Of a DNA stretch of 64,000 bases, positions 9,076-17,373 are shown one piece after another. Position 1 is the first letter of the stretch. Each line of letters begins with the position of its first letter. The notes below the pieces were generated by a model. The model was not told the origin of the DNA. It made no database searches and worked only from the letters and a program-made list of their open reading frames with translations. A program made the position numbers and the translations under genes. The DNA is from Nonomuraea rubra (lineage in GTDB: Bacteria; Actinomycetota; Actinomycetes; Streptosporangiales; Streptosporangiaceae), in contig NZ_JACHMI010000001.1 of NCBI RefSeq assembly GCF_014207985.1, positions 7,795,001 through 7,859,000 of the forward strand. Reading direction: 5' to 3'.

Positions 9076-10053
9076 TCACGCCGCCGCCGAATCCCCCATC
9101 GCCTCCGGCAGTTCCGCCACCGCCTGGAGGAACTGCGACATGTGCCGGAACGCCAGCCGCGCCTCGGGCAGCACGTCGGCCAGGATCGGGAAGACGTGCG
9201 GCATGCGCGGCCACTCCTCGTACCTGACCTGCACCCCCGCCAGCCGCGCCCGCTGCGCCACCCGCCTGGCCTCGTCCCGCAGCACCTCCGTCGAGCCCGT
9301 CACGATCATCAGCGGCGGCAGCCCCGCGAAGTCGCCGTGCACCGGCGAGACGAGCGGGTCCCAGGGGTCCAGGCCGGAGGTCCACCGGCGGGCCAGCCAG
9401 CGCACCCTGCTCGCCGGGAGCATGGGGTCCTGCCAGCGGTTCGCCCGGCGCGGGAAGTCGGTGAGGTCGGCCCACGGCGACAGGCAGATCGCCGCCGCGG
9501 GCAGCGGCAGGCCCCTGTCGCGCAGCGCCAGCAGGGTCGCCAGCGTGAGATGGCCGCCCGCCGAGTCGCCCGCCAGGATCACGTCCTGCGGCGCGTGCCC
9601 GCGCCGCAGGAGGCAGTCGTAGGCGTCCAGCGCGTCGGCCAGGGAGTCGGCCAGCCTGTGCACCGGGCCCTGGCGGTAGTCCAGCGCCAGGACCGGCCGC
9701 CTGGACACCGCCGACAGCCGCCAGGTGATGGGCCGGTGGGTGCGCGGCGAGCAGGAGAAGTAGCCGCCACCGTGGAAGTAGAGCACCACCTTGCGCTCGT
9801 CGAGCCCCTGCCCTCCGCGCACCCACTCCCCGCCGCACGCGGAGAAGGCCGCCGGGACGACCGCGACGTGCTCGGGATGCGGCACGTTCACCACCCGGGC
9901 CAGCTCGCCGAGCCGGGCGGCTCCGGACAGGGCCAGCGGGTGGCGCATCAGCAGGCTGGAGGCCGGTTTCACGGTGCCGCGCAGGAGGCCGGTGAGCGCC
10001 CTGGCCTGCCAGCTCAGCGGATACTCCGGGATCACGTCCCTGTCGACTCGCAT
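9076..10053 (-). CDS. Alpha/beta hydrolase, hormone-sensitive lipase family
   Basis: The 325-residue protein has the two marks of the HSL (GDSAG) esterase family: the oxyanion motif HGGG at residues 94-97 and the nucleophile elbow GDSAGG with Ser164. An Asp and His from the C-terminal part (around LRDEARR and MPHVFPI) can complete the triad. Such enzymes split short or medium esters; some act on lactones or steroid esters, and the substrate here is unknown. ATG at 10053 follows GGAAGGGGG, so it is preferred to a start further upstream. No signal peptide is seen. It is divergent from an ABC exporter across 196 bases and follows no obvious operon. Confidence 0.85.
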   Translation of the reverse strand: MRVDRDVIPEYPLSWQARALTGLLRGTVKPASSLLMRHPLALSGAARLGELARVVNVPHPEHVAVVPAAFSACGGEWVRGGQGLDERKVVLYFHGGGYFSCSPRTHRPITWRLSAVSRRPVLALDYRQGPVHRLADSLADALDAYDCLLRRGHAPQDVILAGDSAGGHLTLATLLALRDRGLPLPAAAICLSPWADLTDFPRRANRWQDPMLPASRVRWLARRWTSGLDPWDPLVSPVHGDFAGLPPLMIVTGSTEVLRDEARRVAQRARLAGVQVRYEEWPRMPHVFPILADVLPEARLAFRHMSQFLQAVAELPEAMGDSAAA

Positions 10054-10249
10054 ACCGCCCCCTTCCAGAAGATTTCTTCCCTCTCTCGCGAGATCCCTAC
10101 CGGCCAGTAAGTAACTCATCTCTTACGCGGATATTTCGGCACGATGACCGCCCGCGCCGCGCCCCCGGAAAATCCCGTTGCGGGCCGCCGACCCCGCGAC
10201 GGATAATCCGTGTTTCCCACCGGCAGACCCGTGCGCGGGTCCAGGCACG

Positions 10250-11074
10250 GTGCGTAACCGTGTCATCACCCCCTGGAGGTGCAAAACCTTCCCGCTCTAT
10301 GCCCGGCTCGTCCGGTACGGCTTCCGCAAACACGCCACCTACGTCTGGGCCGCGCTCGCCGGCGCGTTCACCAACAGCGTCTTCGGCATCCTGCGCGCGT
10401 ACATCCTGATCGCGCTCTGGCAGGCCCGCCCCGGCCTGGCCGGCTACGACATCACCGACGCCATCACCTTCTGCTTCGTCACCCAGGCCTTCATCGGGCC
10501 GATGCAGCTCTTCGGCGGCGGGCTGGCCATCCCCGAGCGCATCCGCAGCGGCGACATCGCGCTCGACCTGGTCCGTCCCGCCTCGCTGCAGCTCTGGACG
10601 CTCGCCGAGGACGTCGGCAGGGCCGCCTACCTGTTCCTGGTACGCGGCATCCCGCCGATGCTGCTCGGCGCCGCGATCTTCGGCATCCACGTGCCCGCCA
10701 CGCCCGGCCAGTGGCTGGCGTTCCTGGCCGGCTTCGCGATCGCCGTGGTCGTCAGCTTCGGCTGGCGTTACCTGGTCGCGCTGTCGGTCTGCTGGCTGCT
10801 CGACGACCGCGGCGTCGCGGTCGTGTCGCTGGTGCTGAGCACGTTCTTCAGCGGCATGATGGTGCCACTGCACCTGTTCCCCGGCTGGTTCGGCGACCTG
10901 GCCATGGCGCTGCCCTGGGCCGCCATGGTGCAGCTGCCCACCGACCTCTACCTCGGCAACGCCCCGGTGCTGGAGACGCTGGCGTTCCAGGCGTTCTGGG
11001 CCGTGGTCCTGCTCGGCCTGGGCGCGCTCGGCACCCGGGCGATCCGCCACAAGGTGGTGATCCAGGGTGGCTAG
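10250..11074 (+). CDS. ABC-2 family permease (DUF990 type), first subunit
   Basis: A membrane subunit of about 274 residues with six predicted helices, including an early TTYVWAALAGAF-like helix, the FLAGFAIAVVVSFGWRYLVAL helix and a last helix ending in a basic tail. It belongs to the DUF990 branch of ABC-2 permeases, usually encoded as two unlike permeases plus one ATPase, as here. The start is uncertain: GTG at 10250 is the most likely in-frame start before the first basic segment, although no good ribosome site precedes it, and an open frame extends to 10178. The last codons overlap the next gene by 8 bases, so translation is coupled. The cargo of this export system is not known. Confidence 0.8.
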   Translation: MRNRVITPWRCKTFPLYARLVRYGFRKHATYVWAALAGAFTNSVFGILRAYILIALWQARPGLAGYDITDAITFCFVTQAFIGPMQLFGGGLAIPERIRSGDIALDLVRPASLQLWTLAEDVGRAAYLFLVRGIPPMLLGAAIFGIHVPATPGQWLAFLAGFAIAVVVSFGWRYLVALSVCWLLDDRGVAVVSLVLSTFFSGMMVPLHLFPGWFGDLAMALPWAAMVQLPTDLYLGNAPVLETLAFQAFWAVVLLGLGALGTRAIRHKVVIQGG

Positions 11075-11855
11075 GACGTACTTCCTGCTGCTGTGGACGT
11101 GGACCCGCGCGGCGGCGGCGTACCCGGTCTCGTTCGCGATGATGACCGCGTTCGGCTTCGCCATCGCCGCCATCGACGTGGGCGTGATCCTGGTCGTCTT
11201 CGCCAACACCACCACCCTGGCCGGCTTCTCCCGCGAGGAGGTGCTGTTCCTGTACGGGACGGCGGGCCTGGCCTTCGCCATCTGCGACACGTTCGTCAGC
11301 AACCTCGACCGGGTCAGCCAGCACATCAAGGCGGGCACCCTCGACACGTTCCTGATCAGGCCGGTCGGCGCGTGGATCCAGCTCGCCGCCGACCGCTTCA
11401 TGGCCAACCGCGTCGGGCGCATCCTCCAGGCCGCGCTGGTGCTCGGCTACGCGGTCGCCGCGCTCGGCATCGACGGGGGGCGCGCCTGGATGATCCCGGT
11501 CATGGTGGTGACGGGGATCGTCATCTTCACCTCGTTGTGGACGATCGCCGGCGCGCTGCAGTTCGTGCTGACCGACGCCCCCGAGGTGGTCAACACCCTG
11601 ACCTACGGCAGCAGCCAGCTCACCCAGTACCCGCTCAGCGTCTACGGCCGCGACCTGGCCAGGGCCGTGACGTACGTGCTGCCGCTGGCGTTCGTCAACT
11701 GGCAGCCCGGCCTGTACGTGCTGGGCAGGGCGGACCCGTTCGGCACGCCCGGGTTCATGCGGTTCATCGGGCCGGCCGCCGCGCTGGTCCTGGCCCTGCT
11801 GGCCGCGCTGGCCTGGCGGCAGGGCGTCCGGCACTACCGATCCACGGGGAGGTGA
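11067..11855 (+). CDS. ABC-2 family permease (DUF990 type), second subunit
   Basis: The 262-residue membrane protein is the partner of the preceding permease. It starts with GTG at 11067 inside the end of that gene and has six hydrophobic stretches, the last (RFIGPAAALVLALLAALAW) near the C-terminus. The conserved DUF990 pattern of a loop with SQHIKAGTLDTFLIRPVG after the second helix is present; the first permease carries the matching ERIRSGDIALDLVRP loop. These loops probably contact the ATPase. Only 5 bases separate its stop from the ATPase start, and the three genes form one operon for an exporter of unknown cargo. Confidence 0.88.
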   Translation: MARTYFLLLWTWTRAAAAYPVSFAMMTAFGFAIAAIDVGVILVVFANTTTLAGFSREEVLFLYGTAGLAFAICDTFVSNLDRVSQHIKAGTLDTFLIRPVGAWIQLAADRFMANRVGRILQAALVLGYAVAALGIDGGRAWMIPVMVVTGIVIFTSLWTIAGALQFVLTDAPEVVNTLTYGSSQLTQYPLSVYGRDLARAVTYVLPLAFVNWQPGLYVLGRADPFGTPGFMRFIGPAAALVLALLAALAWRQGVRHYRSTGR

Positions 11856-11860
11856 CGCGA

Positions 11861-12607
11861 ATGATCGAGCTTGACCGGGCCGGACGCTCGTTCAAGGTGA
11901 AGAGGAACGTCGTGCACGCCGTGCGCGACCTGTCGTTCACGGTGTCGGCGGGCGAGTTCGTCGGCTACCTCGGCCCCAACGGCGCCGGCAAGTCCACCAC
12001 GATCAAGATGTTGTGCGGCATCCTGACCCCCACCTCGGGCCGGGTCAGGGTGGCGGGGCTGGACCCCTCGCGCCGCCGCACGACGCTGGCGCGGCGCATC
12101 GGGGTGGTGTTCGGGCAGCGTACGACGCTGTGGTGGGACCTGCCGCTGCGGGACAGCTTCGAGCTGATCAGGCACCTGTACCGGGTCGACCGCGCCGCCT
12201 TCGCCGCCCGGCTCGACGAGCTGACCGAGACGCTGGACCTGGGCGAGTTCCTGCGCACGCCGGTGCGGCAGCTCAGCCTCGGCCAGCGCATGCGGGGCGA
12301 CCTGGCGGCGGCGCTGCTGCACGCGCCCGACGTGCTGGTGCTCGACGAGCCGACGATCGGGCTCGACGTGGTCAGCAAGGCCAGCATCCGCGAGTTCCTG
12401 CTGCGGCAGAACGCGGAGCGGGGCACGACCGTGCTGCTGACCACGCACGACCTCGGCGACATCGAGCGCCTGTGCCGCCGCGTCATGCTGATCGACCACG
12501 GGCGGCTGGCGTTCGACGGCACCCTCGACGACCTGATGGCCACGGCCCCCGACCAGGCGTCGCTGGAGGAGGTGGTCACCCGCCTCTACACGGGCACCGC
12601 CCGCTGA
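11861..12607 (+). CDS. ABC transporter ATP-binding protein
   Basis: The 248-residue ATPase powers the two DUF990 permeases upstream. Walker A is GPNGAGKST (38-46), the Q-loop lies in VFGQRTTLWW, the signature is LSLGQRMR, and Walker B with the catalytic Glu is VLVLDEPTIGLD, followed by the switch His in TTHDLGD. The second residue of the signature (L-S-L-G-Q rather than L-S-G-G-Q) is usual in the antibiotic/viologen export subgroup. It is the last gene of the operon; a three-copy repeat with hairpin potential lies just after its stop. Confidence 0.93.
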   Translation: MIELDRAGRSFKVKRNVVHAVRDLSFTVSAGEFVGYLGPNGAGKSTTIKMLCGILTPTSGRVRVAGLDPSRRRTTLARRIGVVFGQRTTLWWDLPLRDSFELIRHLYRVDRAAFAARLDELTETLDLGEFLRTPVRQLSLGQRMRGDLAAALLHAPDVLVLDEPTIGLDVVSKASIREFLLRQNAERGTTVLLTTHDLGDIERLCRRVMLIDHGRLAFDGTLDDLMATAPDQASLEEVVTRLYTGTAR

Positions 12608-12625
12608 CAGCACGGGACGACGCAT

Positions 12626-12677
12626 GCCGGCGGCGCCGGACTCACGCCGGCGCCGGACGCAGGCCGGCGGCGCCGGA
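12626..12677. repeat. Three-copy GC-rich repeat after the ABC operon
   Basis: GCCGGCGGCGCCGGA occurs at 12626-12640 and 12663-12677, with a 3-base-deleted copy at 12646-12657. Each copy is near-palindromic and could act as a two-way terminator between the ABC operon and the converging 12689 gene. Confidence 0.8.
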
Positions 12678-12688
12678 CCGCCGCCCGG

Positions 12689-13666
12689 TCAGCCCCGCTC
12701 GCCTGGGCGGTCCACGATGACCGAGGCGAGCTGGGCGGTGGCCCACACCGCACCCTTGCGGACCTCGGGCTCCGCGTCGCCGAACATGTTCTCGTCGCGC
12801 AGCCAGATCGTCCGCTCGCCCAGGTAGCGGTAGGTCCGCGGGTCCAGGATGCGGTAGCGGCGGGTGGCCGGGTCCGCCTCGCCGGTGTCCCGCCAGATGC
12901 CCAGGCCGCTGCGGCCGGCCGCGTCGGTGACGCCCTGCTCGACCCGGACGCCGGGGATGAGCGCCAGGGCCTCGAAGAGGGCCGACTCCAGCTCGGGCGG
13001 CATGACGCCGGACCGGCTGAGGTAGAGCATGATCACGCCGTAGGCGCGGGCGGCGTCGGGGGCGACGACATGGGGGACGCCTTCCTCCCTGGGGTAGTCG
13101 ATCCAGTGCCGGTCCCTGGTCACCTTGGCGAGCAGCCGCTTCGGGTCGGTGGGCAGCTCGCGCAGCTTCCGGTCGTACTGCTGCGGCGACAGGTCGTCGT
13201 CACCCGGGTCGGGCGGGACGTCCCGGACGGACAGCCTGCCGTCCCTGCCGAAGCCGGCGGTCTGCTTGCCGTCGTAGCGGATCCAGGACTCCCTGGTCTC
13301 GATCGTGTCCCGGGCCGGCTGCTTGTCCAGTGTCCTGCTGTACTGCCACTGCGTCGGCAGCGGCACCTCGGCGGCCCGGCGCCTGCCCACCGTGTCGGCG
13401 GCCAGGGCCAGGACGGTGTCCGGGTCGAGCTGGACGGTCCGCGGCTGGGCCGATGGAACCGGCTGCGCGGGCGCCTGCGGCCGGACGACGACCAGGGCGA
13501 CCGCGGCCGCGGTGCCCAGCGCGCCGGCCAGCAGGAGCGCGCGGCCGAATCCGCGCCTGCGCGTGCGCATCCGGCGCAGCAGCCGGCGGCGGCCCCGGGC
13601 CGTCCACTCCTCGCCCGGCTCCGGCACCACGGCACGCAGCTCGCGCAGGGATCGCAGGTCATCCAC
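12689..13666 (-). CDS. CU044_5270-family membrane protein
   Basis: A 325-residue protein with a basic cytoplasmic start, one membrane helix at about residues 42-61 (ALLLAGALGTAAAVALVVV), and an outside domain of about 255 residues. It resembles the actinobacterial CU044_5270 family, which is regularly encoded directly behind a sigma-70 gene. The start is GTG at 13666, inside the end of the sigma gene, so the pair is co-translated. By position it may be a membrane-bound partner or anti-sigma factor, but no zinc-binding anti-sigma motif is visible in its short cytoplasmic part. The outside domain contains the conserved ESWIRYDGKQ and DAAGRSGLGIW stretches. Function is not established. Confidence 0.78.
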   Translation of the reverse strand: MDDLRSLRELRAVVPEPGEEWTARGRRRLLRRMRTRRRGFGRALLLAGALGTAAAVALVVVRPQAPAQPVPSAQPRTVQLDPDTVLALAADTVGRRRAAEVPLPTQWQYSRTLDKQPARDTIETRESWIRYDGKQTAGFGRDGRLSVRDVPPDPGDDDLSPQQYDRKLRELPTDPKRLLAKVTRDRHWIDYPREEGVPHVVAPDAARAYGVIMLYLSRSGVMPPELESALFEALALIPGVRVEQGVTDAAGRSGLGIWRDTGEADPATRRYRILDPRTYRYLGERTIWLRDENMFGDAEPEVRKGAVWATAQLASVIVDRPGERG

Positions 13667-14249
13667 CGAAGGACTCCTCTCGTGCCGTGGTGGGGTCGCT
13701 CCCGCCGAGCGCCGCGCGGGTCCTGGCCCTGGCGCGGTGCAGGCGGGACCGGACGGTGCCGATGGGGATGCCCAGTGCGCGGGCCACGTCCTCGTACGTC
13801 ATGTCCGCCCAGGCCACGAGTAACAGCACCTCCCGGTCGGCGGCCGGCAGGTCCGCCAGCGCCGCGGCCAGGCCCGCCTGCTCCGCCGCTACGCGGTCGT
13901 CGATCCTGTCGGCGTACGGCTCGGTGATCTCGTCCACCCCGGTGCGGGCCAGGGCCCGGTAGAGCCTGACCTCGACCCGGCGGTGACGCTGGATGAGCCT
14001 GGCGGCGATGCCGTACAGCCAGGGGCGGGCGTCGGGATGGCTCGGGTCGTAGTGGCGGCGGCGCCGGAACGCGGCCAGGAACGCGTCGGAGACGACGTCG
14101 TCGGCCAGCGACTCCCCGAGCCGCCTGGCGACGTAGCGCCGCAGGGCCGCCGCGTGCCGGTCGAAGAGCTCGGCGAAGATCTCCGGGACCTGCCCGGACC
14201 GCCGGATCAGCTCGGAGTCGGCCGGCTCGCCGGGCACTTCGTCGATCAC
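13659..14249 (-). CDS. RNA polymerase ECF-type sigma-70 factor
   Basis: A 196-residue ECF-like sigma factor. Region 2 runs from about EIFAELFDRHAAAL through the DVVSDAFLAAFRRR block and RPWLYGIAARLI; region 4 holds the helix-turn-helix MTYEDVARALGIPIGTVRSRLHRARAR. GTG at 14249 is chosen because GGGAG sits at the right distance; the frame is open further upstream to 14360 but has no family features there. It overlaps the membrane-protein gene behind it by 8 bases. A perfect TGTGA-N6-TCACA site lies 72 bases upstream of the start, suggesting Crp-type (cAMP) control or activation. Target promoters are unknown. Confidence 0.9.
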   Translation of the reverse strand: MIDEVPGEPADSELIRRSGQVPEIFAELFDRHAAALRRYVARRLGESLADDVVSDAFLAAFRRRRHYDPSHPDARPWLYGIAARLIQRHRRVEVRLYRALARTGVDEITEPYADRIDDRVAAEQAGLAAALADLPAADREVLLLVAWADMTYEDVARALGIPIGTVRSRLHRARARTRAALGGSDPTTAREESFGG

Positions 14250-14320
14250 ATGTCGCTCCCGTCCGTACGGTGTTTCCGCTGGCTTTCGCCCGCACGGCCG
14301 CGAGGAGTTCGCGCTTTTCG

Positions 14321-14338
14321 ATGTGACCTGCGTCACAT
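14321..14338. promoter_or_regulatory. Perfect Crp-type binding site
   Basis: ATGTGACCTGCGTCACAT has 7-base perfect arms and the exact TGTGA-N6-TCACA pattern of Crp/GlxR-type regulators. It lies 72 bases before the sigma-factor start at 14249 and after the end of the 14392 gene, so the sigma gene is the natural target. Confidence 0.75.
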
Positions 14339-14342
14339 GACT

Positions 14343-14371
14343 GCGGCCGCCTCCCGGCAAGAGGCGGCCGC
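14343..14371 (-). terminator. Hairpin terminator of the 14392 gene
   Basis: GCGGCCGCCTC and GAGGCGGCCGC pair perfectly over 11 bases around a 7-base loop, 21 bases past the stop of the minus-strand membrane gene. Confidence 0.75.
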
Positions 14372-14391
14372 GGTCCAGGTGTTCACGAGGG

Positions 14392-14874
14392 TCAGTAGTA
14401 GCTGCCCTCGGGGGTGGTCTCGTAGTCCTCGTCGAGCTCGTCGTCGCGGCGCGACCACCGCGACGGCATCAGCACGGGGATGAACAGGATCACGCCGAGC
14501 AGCGCGTACACCCCGGTCGTGAGGAGGGTCCTGGCGCCGAAGCCGGCGTCGCGGATGATCTGGTTGACCGAGGGCTCGGCCGGGATGAAGGAGAGCGCCC
14601 GGTTCATGTCGAGCGCGTACACGACCGTCCAGGCCAGCAGCACCATGGACGGGACGAAGGTAGCCAGCGGGGAGATCCGGCCGGCCGTAACCAGGCCCGC
14701 GACGAGCCCGACCGCGGCCATCGCGCCGAGCGCGATCCAGATCCCCTGGCTGTCCGGTGGATTCGCCGCGGCGTTCCCGACGGCCTGCTGCACCGCCCAT
14801 CCGCCGCCCCCGAGCACGGCCGCCGTCACCAATAGGCCGACCAGCAAACCACCTAAGTGCCGCAACGTTCTCAC
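14392..14874 (-). CDS. Four-helix membrane protein, unknown
   Basis: I do not recognise this 160-residue protein. It has four hydrophobic stretches (about residues 8-28, 46-64, 70-88 and 116-134), an outside-type loop between helices three and four (DMNRALSFIPAEPSVNQII), and an acidic cytoplasmic tail (RRDDELDEDYETTPEGSYY) rich in Asp, Glu and Tyr. The start could be GTG at 14874 or TTG at 14865; the TTG has the better-spaced AGAGGTGAG site. A strong hairpin follows the stop. No operon partner is present. It is typical of small conserved actinobacterial membrane proteins without assigned roles. Confidence 0.65.
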   Translation of the reverse strand: MRTLRHLGGLLVGLLVTAAVLGGGGWAVQQAVGNAAANPPDSQGIWIALGAMAAVGLVAGLVTAGRISPLATFVPSMVLLAWTVVYALDMNRALSFIPAEPSVNQIIRDAGFGARTLLTTGVYALLGVILFIPVLMPSRWSRRDDELDEDYETTPEGSYY

Positions 14875-14994
14875 CTCTATGTCAGCGCGATCGGCACGAC
14901 CCTAGCGACAAATGCCATTTTCGGACCAGGCATTGACCAGCTTGGGACTCGAGGTCTCATCCTCCCCTGCCCCGTGAGAGCATGGGGCACACCC

Positions 14995-15534
14995 ATGCGT
15001 GCGCGACTTCCCCTCCGGCTCGCGCGGACGGCCGCCTTCGCCGCCGTCTGCGTGACCCTGGCCGCGCTCGCCCACGTCCTCGGCGGCGGCGCCGCACCCG
15101 CGCCCTGGGCCGCCGCGCTCGGGCTCGCGGGCGTGTCCGCGCTCGGGCTGGCGCTGTGCGGCAGGGAGCGCTCGGCGGGCACGATCAACCTGGTGCTGGT
15201 CGGCGCGCAGGTCGGGCTGCACGAGCTGTTCGCGGGCGAGGGCGCCTCCTACGTCTCGGTGCACGGGCACGCTCAGGGCGGCCTGGCCGTCAACGCCGGC
15301 ATGCTGCTCACGCACCTCACCGCCACGGTGATCACCGGCCTGTGGCTGTCGCGCGGCGAGGCCGCGCTCTGGTCGCTGCTGCGCCGCATCGGCCGCCGTC
15401 TCGTCCTCCTGCTCCCCCCGGCCGCCGCGCCCGTGTCGCGGCCCGGCGCGCCGGTCGTCCGCACCAGGGTGGTGCCGCCGCAGCCGGATCTCCGGCACAG
15501 CGTGGCCAGGCGTGGTCCTCCACTTCCCGCCTGA
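14995..15534 (+). CDS. Membrane protein upstream of ycnI
   Basis: The 179-residue protein has about four hydrophobic stretches (residues 12-30, 35-52, 63-75 weak, 100-118), and a basic, proline-rich C-terminus that begins after LVLLLPPAAAPV. A His-containing middle segment (VSVHGHAQGG) lies between helices, and a further His follows in the LLTHLTA helix. Such small membrane proteins often precede ycnI genes and may help copper handling, but this is inference from position. ATG at 14995 is used; an in-frame GTG at 14974 is also possible. The next gene starts 50 bases on, on the same strand, so the two may be co-transcribed. I do not recognise a named family. Confidence 0.65.
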   Translation: MRARLPLRLARTAAFAAVCVTLAALAHVLGGGAAPAPWAAALGLAGVSALGLALCGRERSAGTINLVLVGAQVGLHELFAGEGASYVSVHGHAQGGLAVNAGMLLTHLTATVITGLWLSRGEAALWSLLRRIGRRLVLLLPPAAAPVSRPGAPVVRTRVVPPQPDLRHSVARRGPPLPA

Positions 15535-15584
15535 GCTTCTGACACCCCTTTTTCATCCCCCATCACCCAAGTGGAGCCTTCGAC

Positions 15585-16319
15585 ATGTCCTTCGTACGCC
15601 GTGCCGCGACCGTGGTCGCCGCCGCCACCGCGCTCACCGCCGCTCTGGCCCTGCCCGCGTTCGCGCACGTCACCATCCAGCCGGGCACCGCCGAGCAGGG
15701 CGGGTTCACCAAGGTCGCGTTCCGGGTGCCGAACGAGCGCGACAACGCCTCGACCACCAAGATCGAGGTCTCCTTCCCCACCGAACACCCGCTGGCCTTC
15801 GTCTCCGTCAAGCCCGTGCCCGGGTGGACGGTCAAGGTCACCGAGGGCAAGCTGCCCGCGCCGGTCAAGACCGAGTACGGCGATCTGGAAGAGGCCGTCA
15901 CCAAGGTCGTCTGGGAGGGCGGCAAGATCAATCCTGGGGAGTTCCAGGAGTTCGAGGTGTCCATGGGGCAGCTGCCCGAGGTGGACTCGCTGATGTTCCC
16001 GACCAAGCAGACGTACTCGGGCGGCGAGGTCGTGGACTGGTCGGAGGCCCCGAAGGCCGACGGCACGGAGCCCGAGCACCCGGCGCCGCTGCTCAAGCTG
16101 GTGCCCGCCGCCGAGGACGGCGCCACGGCCACCCCCGCCACCGCCGCGGCGTCCGCGTCCGCCGCGGCGTCAGCCTCCGGCGCCCCGTCGGTGACGCCGG
16201 TCGCGGCCGCCTCGTCGTCGGACGGCACCGCCCGCCTGCTCGGCGGGGCCGGGCTCGTCGTGGGCATCATCGGCGTCGTGATCGGCGCCCTGGGCCTGCG
16301 CCGCCGCCCGTCCGCCTGA
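15585..16319 (+). CDS. ycnI: YcnI-type copper-binding exported protein (DUF1775)
   Basis: A 244-residue exported protein with a signal peptide (residues 1-27, cut after LPAFA). The mature chain then begins with His28 (HVTIQPG), the N-terminal His that YcnI-family proteins use for Cu(II). The DUF1775 domain spans about residues 28-160, with conserved segments TKVAFRVPNE, VSVKPVPGWTV and VVWEGGKI. An Ala/Ser-rich spacer leads to a C-terminal membrane helix (about 214-236) and the basic end LRRRPSA, so the protein is held at the outer face of the membrane. The upstream small membrane protein is a likely partner. A strong two-way hairpin lies downstream. Role: copper binding or delivery at the cell surface; physiological partner unknown. 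Confidence 0.9.
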   Translation: MSFVRRAATVVAAATALTAALALPAFAHVTIQPGTAEQGGFTKVAFRVPNERDNASTTKIEVSFPTEHPLAFVSVKPVPGWTVKVTEGKLPAPVKTEYGDLEEAVTKVVWEGGKINPGEFQEFEVSMGQLPEVDSLMFPTKQTYSGGEVVDWSEAPKADGTEPEHPAPLLKLVPAAEDGATATPATAAASASAAASASGAPSVTPVAAASSSDGTARLLGGAGLVVGIIGVVIGALGLRRRPSA

Positions 16320-16339
16320 CGGGCACGGCTCCCCCGCTG

Positions 16340-16383
16340 CGCCGCCGCCGGCCGTGCCTCGGTCCCGGGCACGGGCGGCGGCG
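16340..16383. terminator. Two-way terminator between ycnI and an ABC permease gene
   Basis: The 16-base arms pair fully except for a 3-base bulge (CGG) on the left, around a 9-base loop. Inner arms are CCGTGCC and GGCACGG; outer arms are CGCCGCCGC and GCGGCGGCG. It lies between converging genes. Confidence 0.7.
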
Positions 16384-16392
16384 TGGCGGAGA

Positions 16393-17373
16393 TCAGGACG
16401 TGATGTCCTTGCCGGAGAACCGCGCCCAGGCGATCGAGCCGAACAGCACGATGTACGCCCCGAACGTCAGCAGCCCGTCCCGCAGGGCCGCCACGTCGAT
16501 CGGGCTGCGCAGCACCGCGTCGAAGTTGGTGAACCTGGTCGGCAGCAGGTACGGCGCGATCGAGCCCAGCTCCGGGATGGCCCGCAGCACCTGGCAGACG
16601 ATGACCAGCACCACGGTCCCCGCGATGGCCCCGATGGACACCTCGGTGAACACCGACAGCGCCAGCGCGACCGCGGCCAGCGCCGCCATGCCGGCTCCGA
16701 CGTACCCGACCGAGATGGCGATCCGCAGCAGCCCGTCGGTCAGCGGCACCGTCGTGCCGGACAGCAGCGTCACGTCCCCCGCCGGGAACAGCACCAGCCC
16801 CGTCACCAGCGCCGACAGCGCGACCACCGCCGTCACCGCGTAGGCGTAGACGACCGCGTTGAGGTACTTGATCGCCAGCAGCCGGGTACGGCCGGCCGGC
16901 GCGGCCAGCAGGTAGCGCAGCGTGCCGCCCCCGGCCTCCCCCGCGATCGAGTCGCCCGCCACCACGCTCACGGCCACCGGCATCAGCAGCAGCACCAGGA
17001 ACGAGAACGACACGAACGTCAGCATGAGGCTGTTGCCCGCCACGTCCTGGACGAGCCCGCTCATGTCGTCGTCCGTCGACGAGCCGAACATGCGCAGCGC
17101 GACGCCGACCACGACCGGCACGACGGCCAGCACGGACAGCATGACCAGGTTGCGCGGCCGGCGGAAGGTCAGGCCCAGCTCCGAGCCGAGCAGCCGCCAG
17201 AACGCCCACGTCGCCCGCCCGGCCGGCTCGGGCGGGGCCGCGGGCGCGGGCTCCGGCTCGTGGCGTTCGGTGGTGCGCATCGTCTCCGTCACCGGGACCA
17301 GCCCCGGCGTGCGCCGCGGACCGAGCGTGGCCGTCCGCGCACCGCCCGCCCCCGGGTCCTCACCCGTCGACAT
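16393..17373 (-). CDS. ABC-2 type permease
   Basis: The 326-residue protein is the membrane part of an ABC transporter. About 55 disordered residues precede the first helix (LVMLSVLAVVPVVVGVALRMF); five further helices follow, with the EAGGGTLRYLLAAPAGRTRLLAIKY coupling segment between the second and third that is typical for ABC-2 permeases. ATG at 17373 has GGGGAGGG before it and overlaps the ATPase gene by 14 bases. It closes a three-gene minus-strand operon (LolA-like protein, ATPase, permease), facing a two-component system. The extracytoplasmic loop after the first helix is short, with SSTDDDMSGL. The cargo is not known; lipid or peptide export and stress resistance are common for this arrangement. 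Confidence 0.88.
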   Translation of the reverse strand: MSTGEDPGAGGARTATLGPRRTPGLVPVTETMRTTERHEPEPAPAAPPEPAGRATWAFWRLLGSELGLTFRRPRNLVMLSVLAVVPVVVGVALRMFGSSTDDDMSGLVQDVAGNSLMLTFVSFSFLVLLLMPVAVSVVAGDSIAGEAGGGTLRYLLAAPAGRTRLLAIKYLNAVVYAYAVTAVVALSALVTGLVLFPAGDVTLLSGTTVPLTDGLLRIAISVGYVGAGMAALAAVALALSVFTEVSIGAIAGTVVLVIVCQVLRAIPELGSIAPYLLPTRFTNFDAVLRSPIDVAALRDGLLTFGAYIVLFGSIAWARFSGKDITS

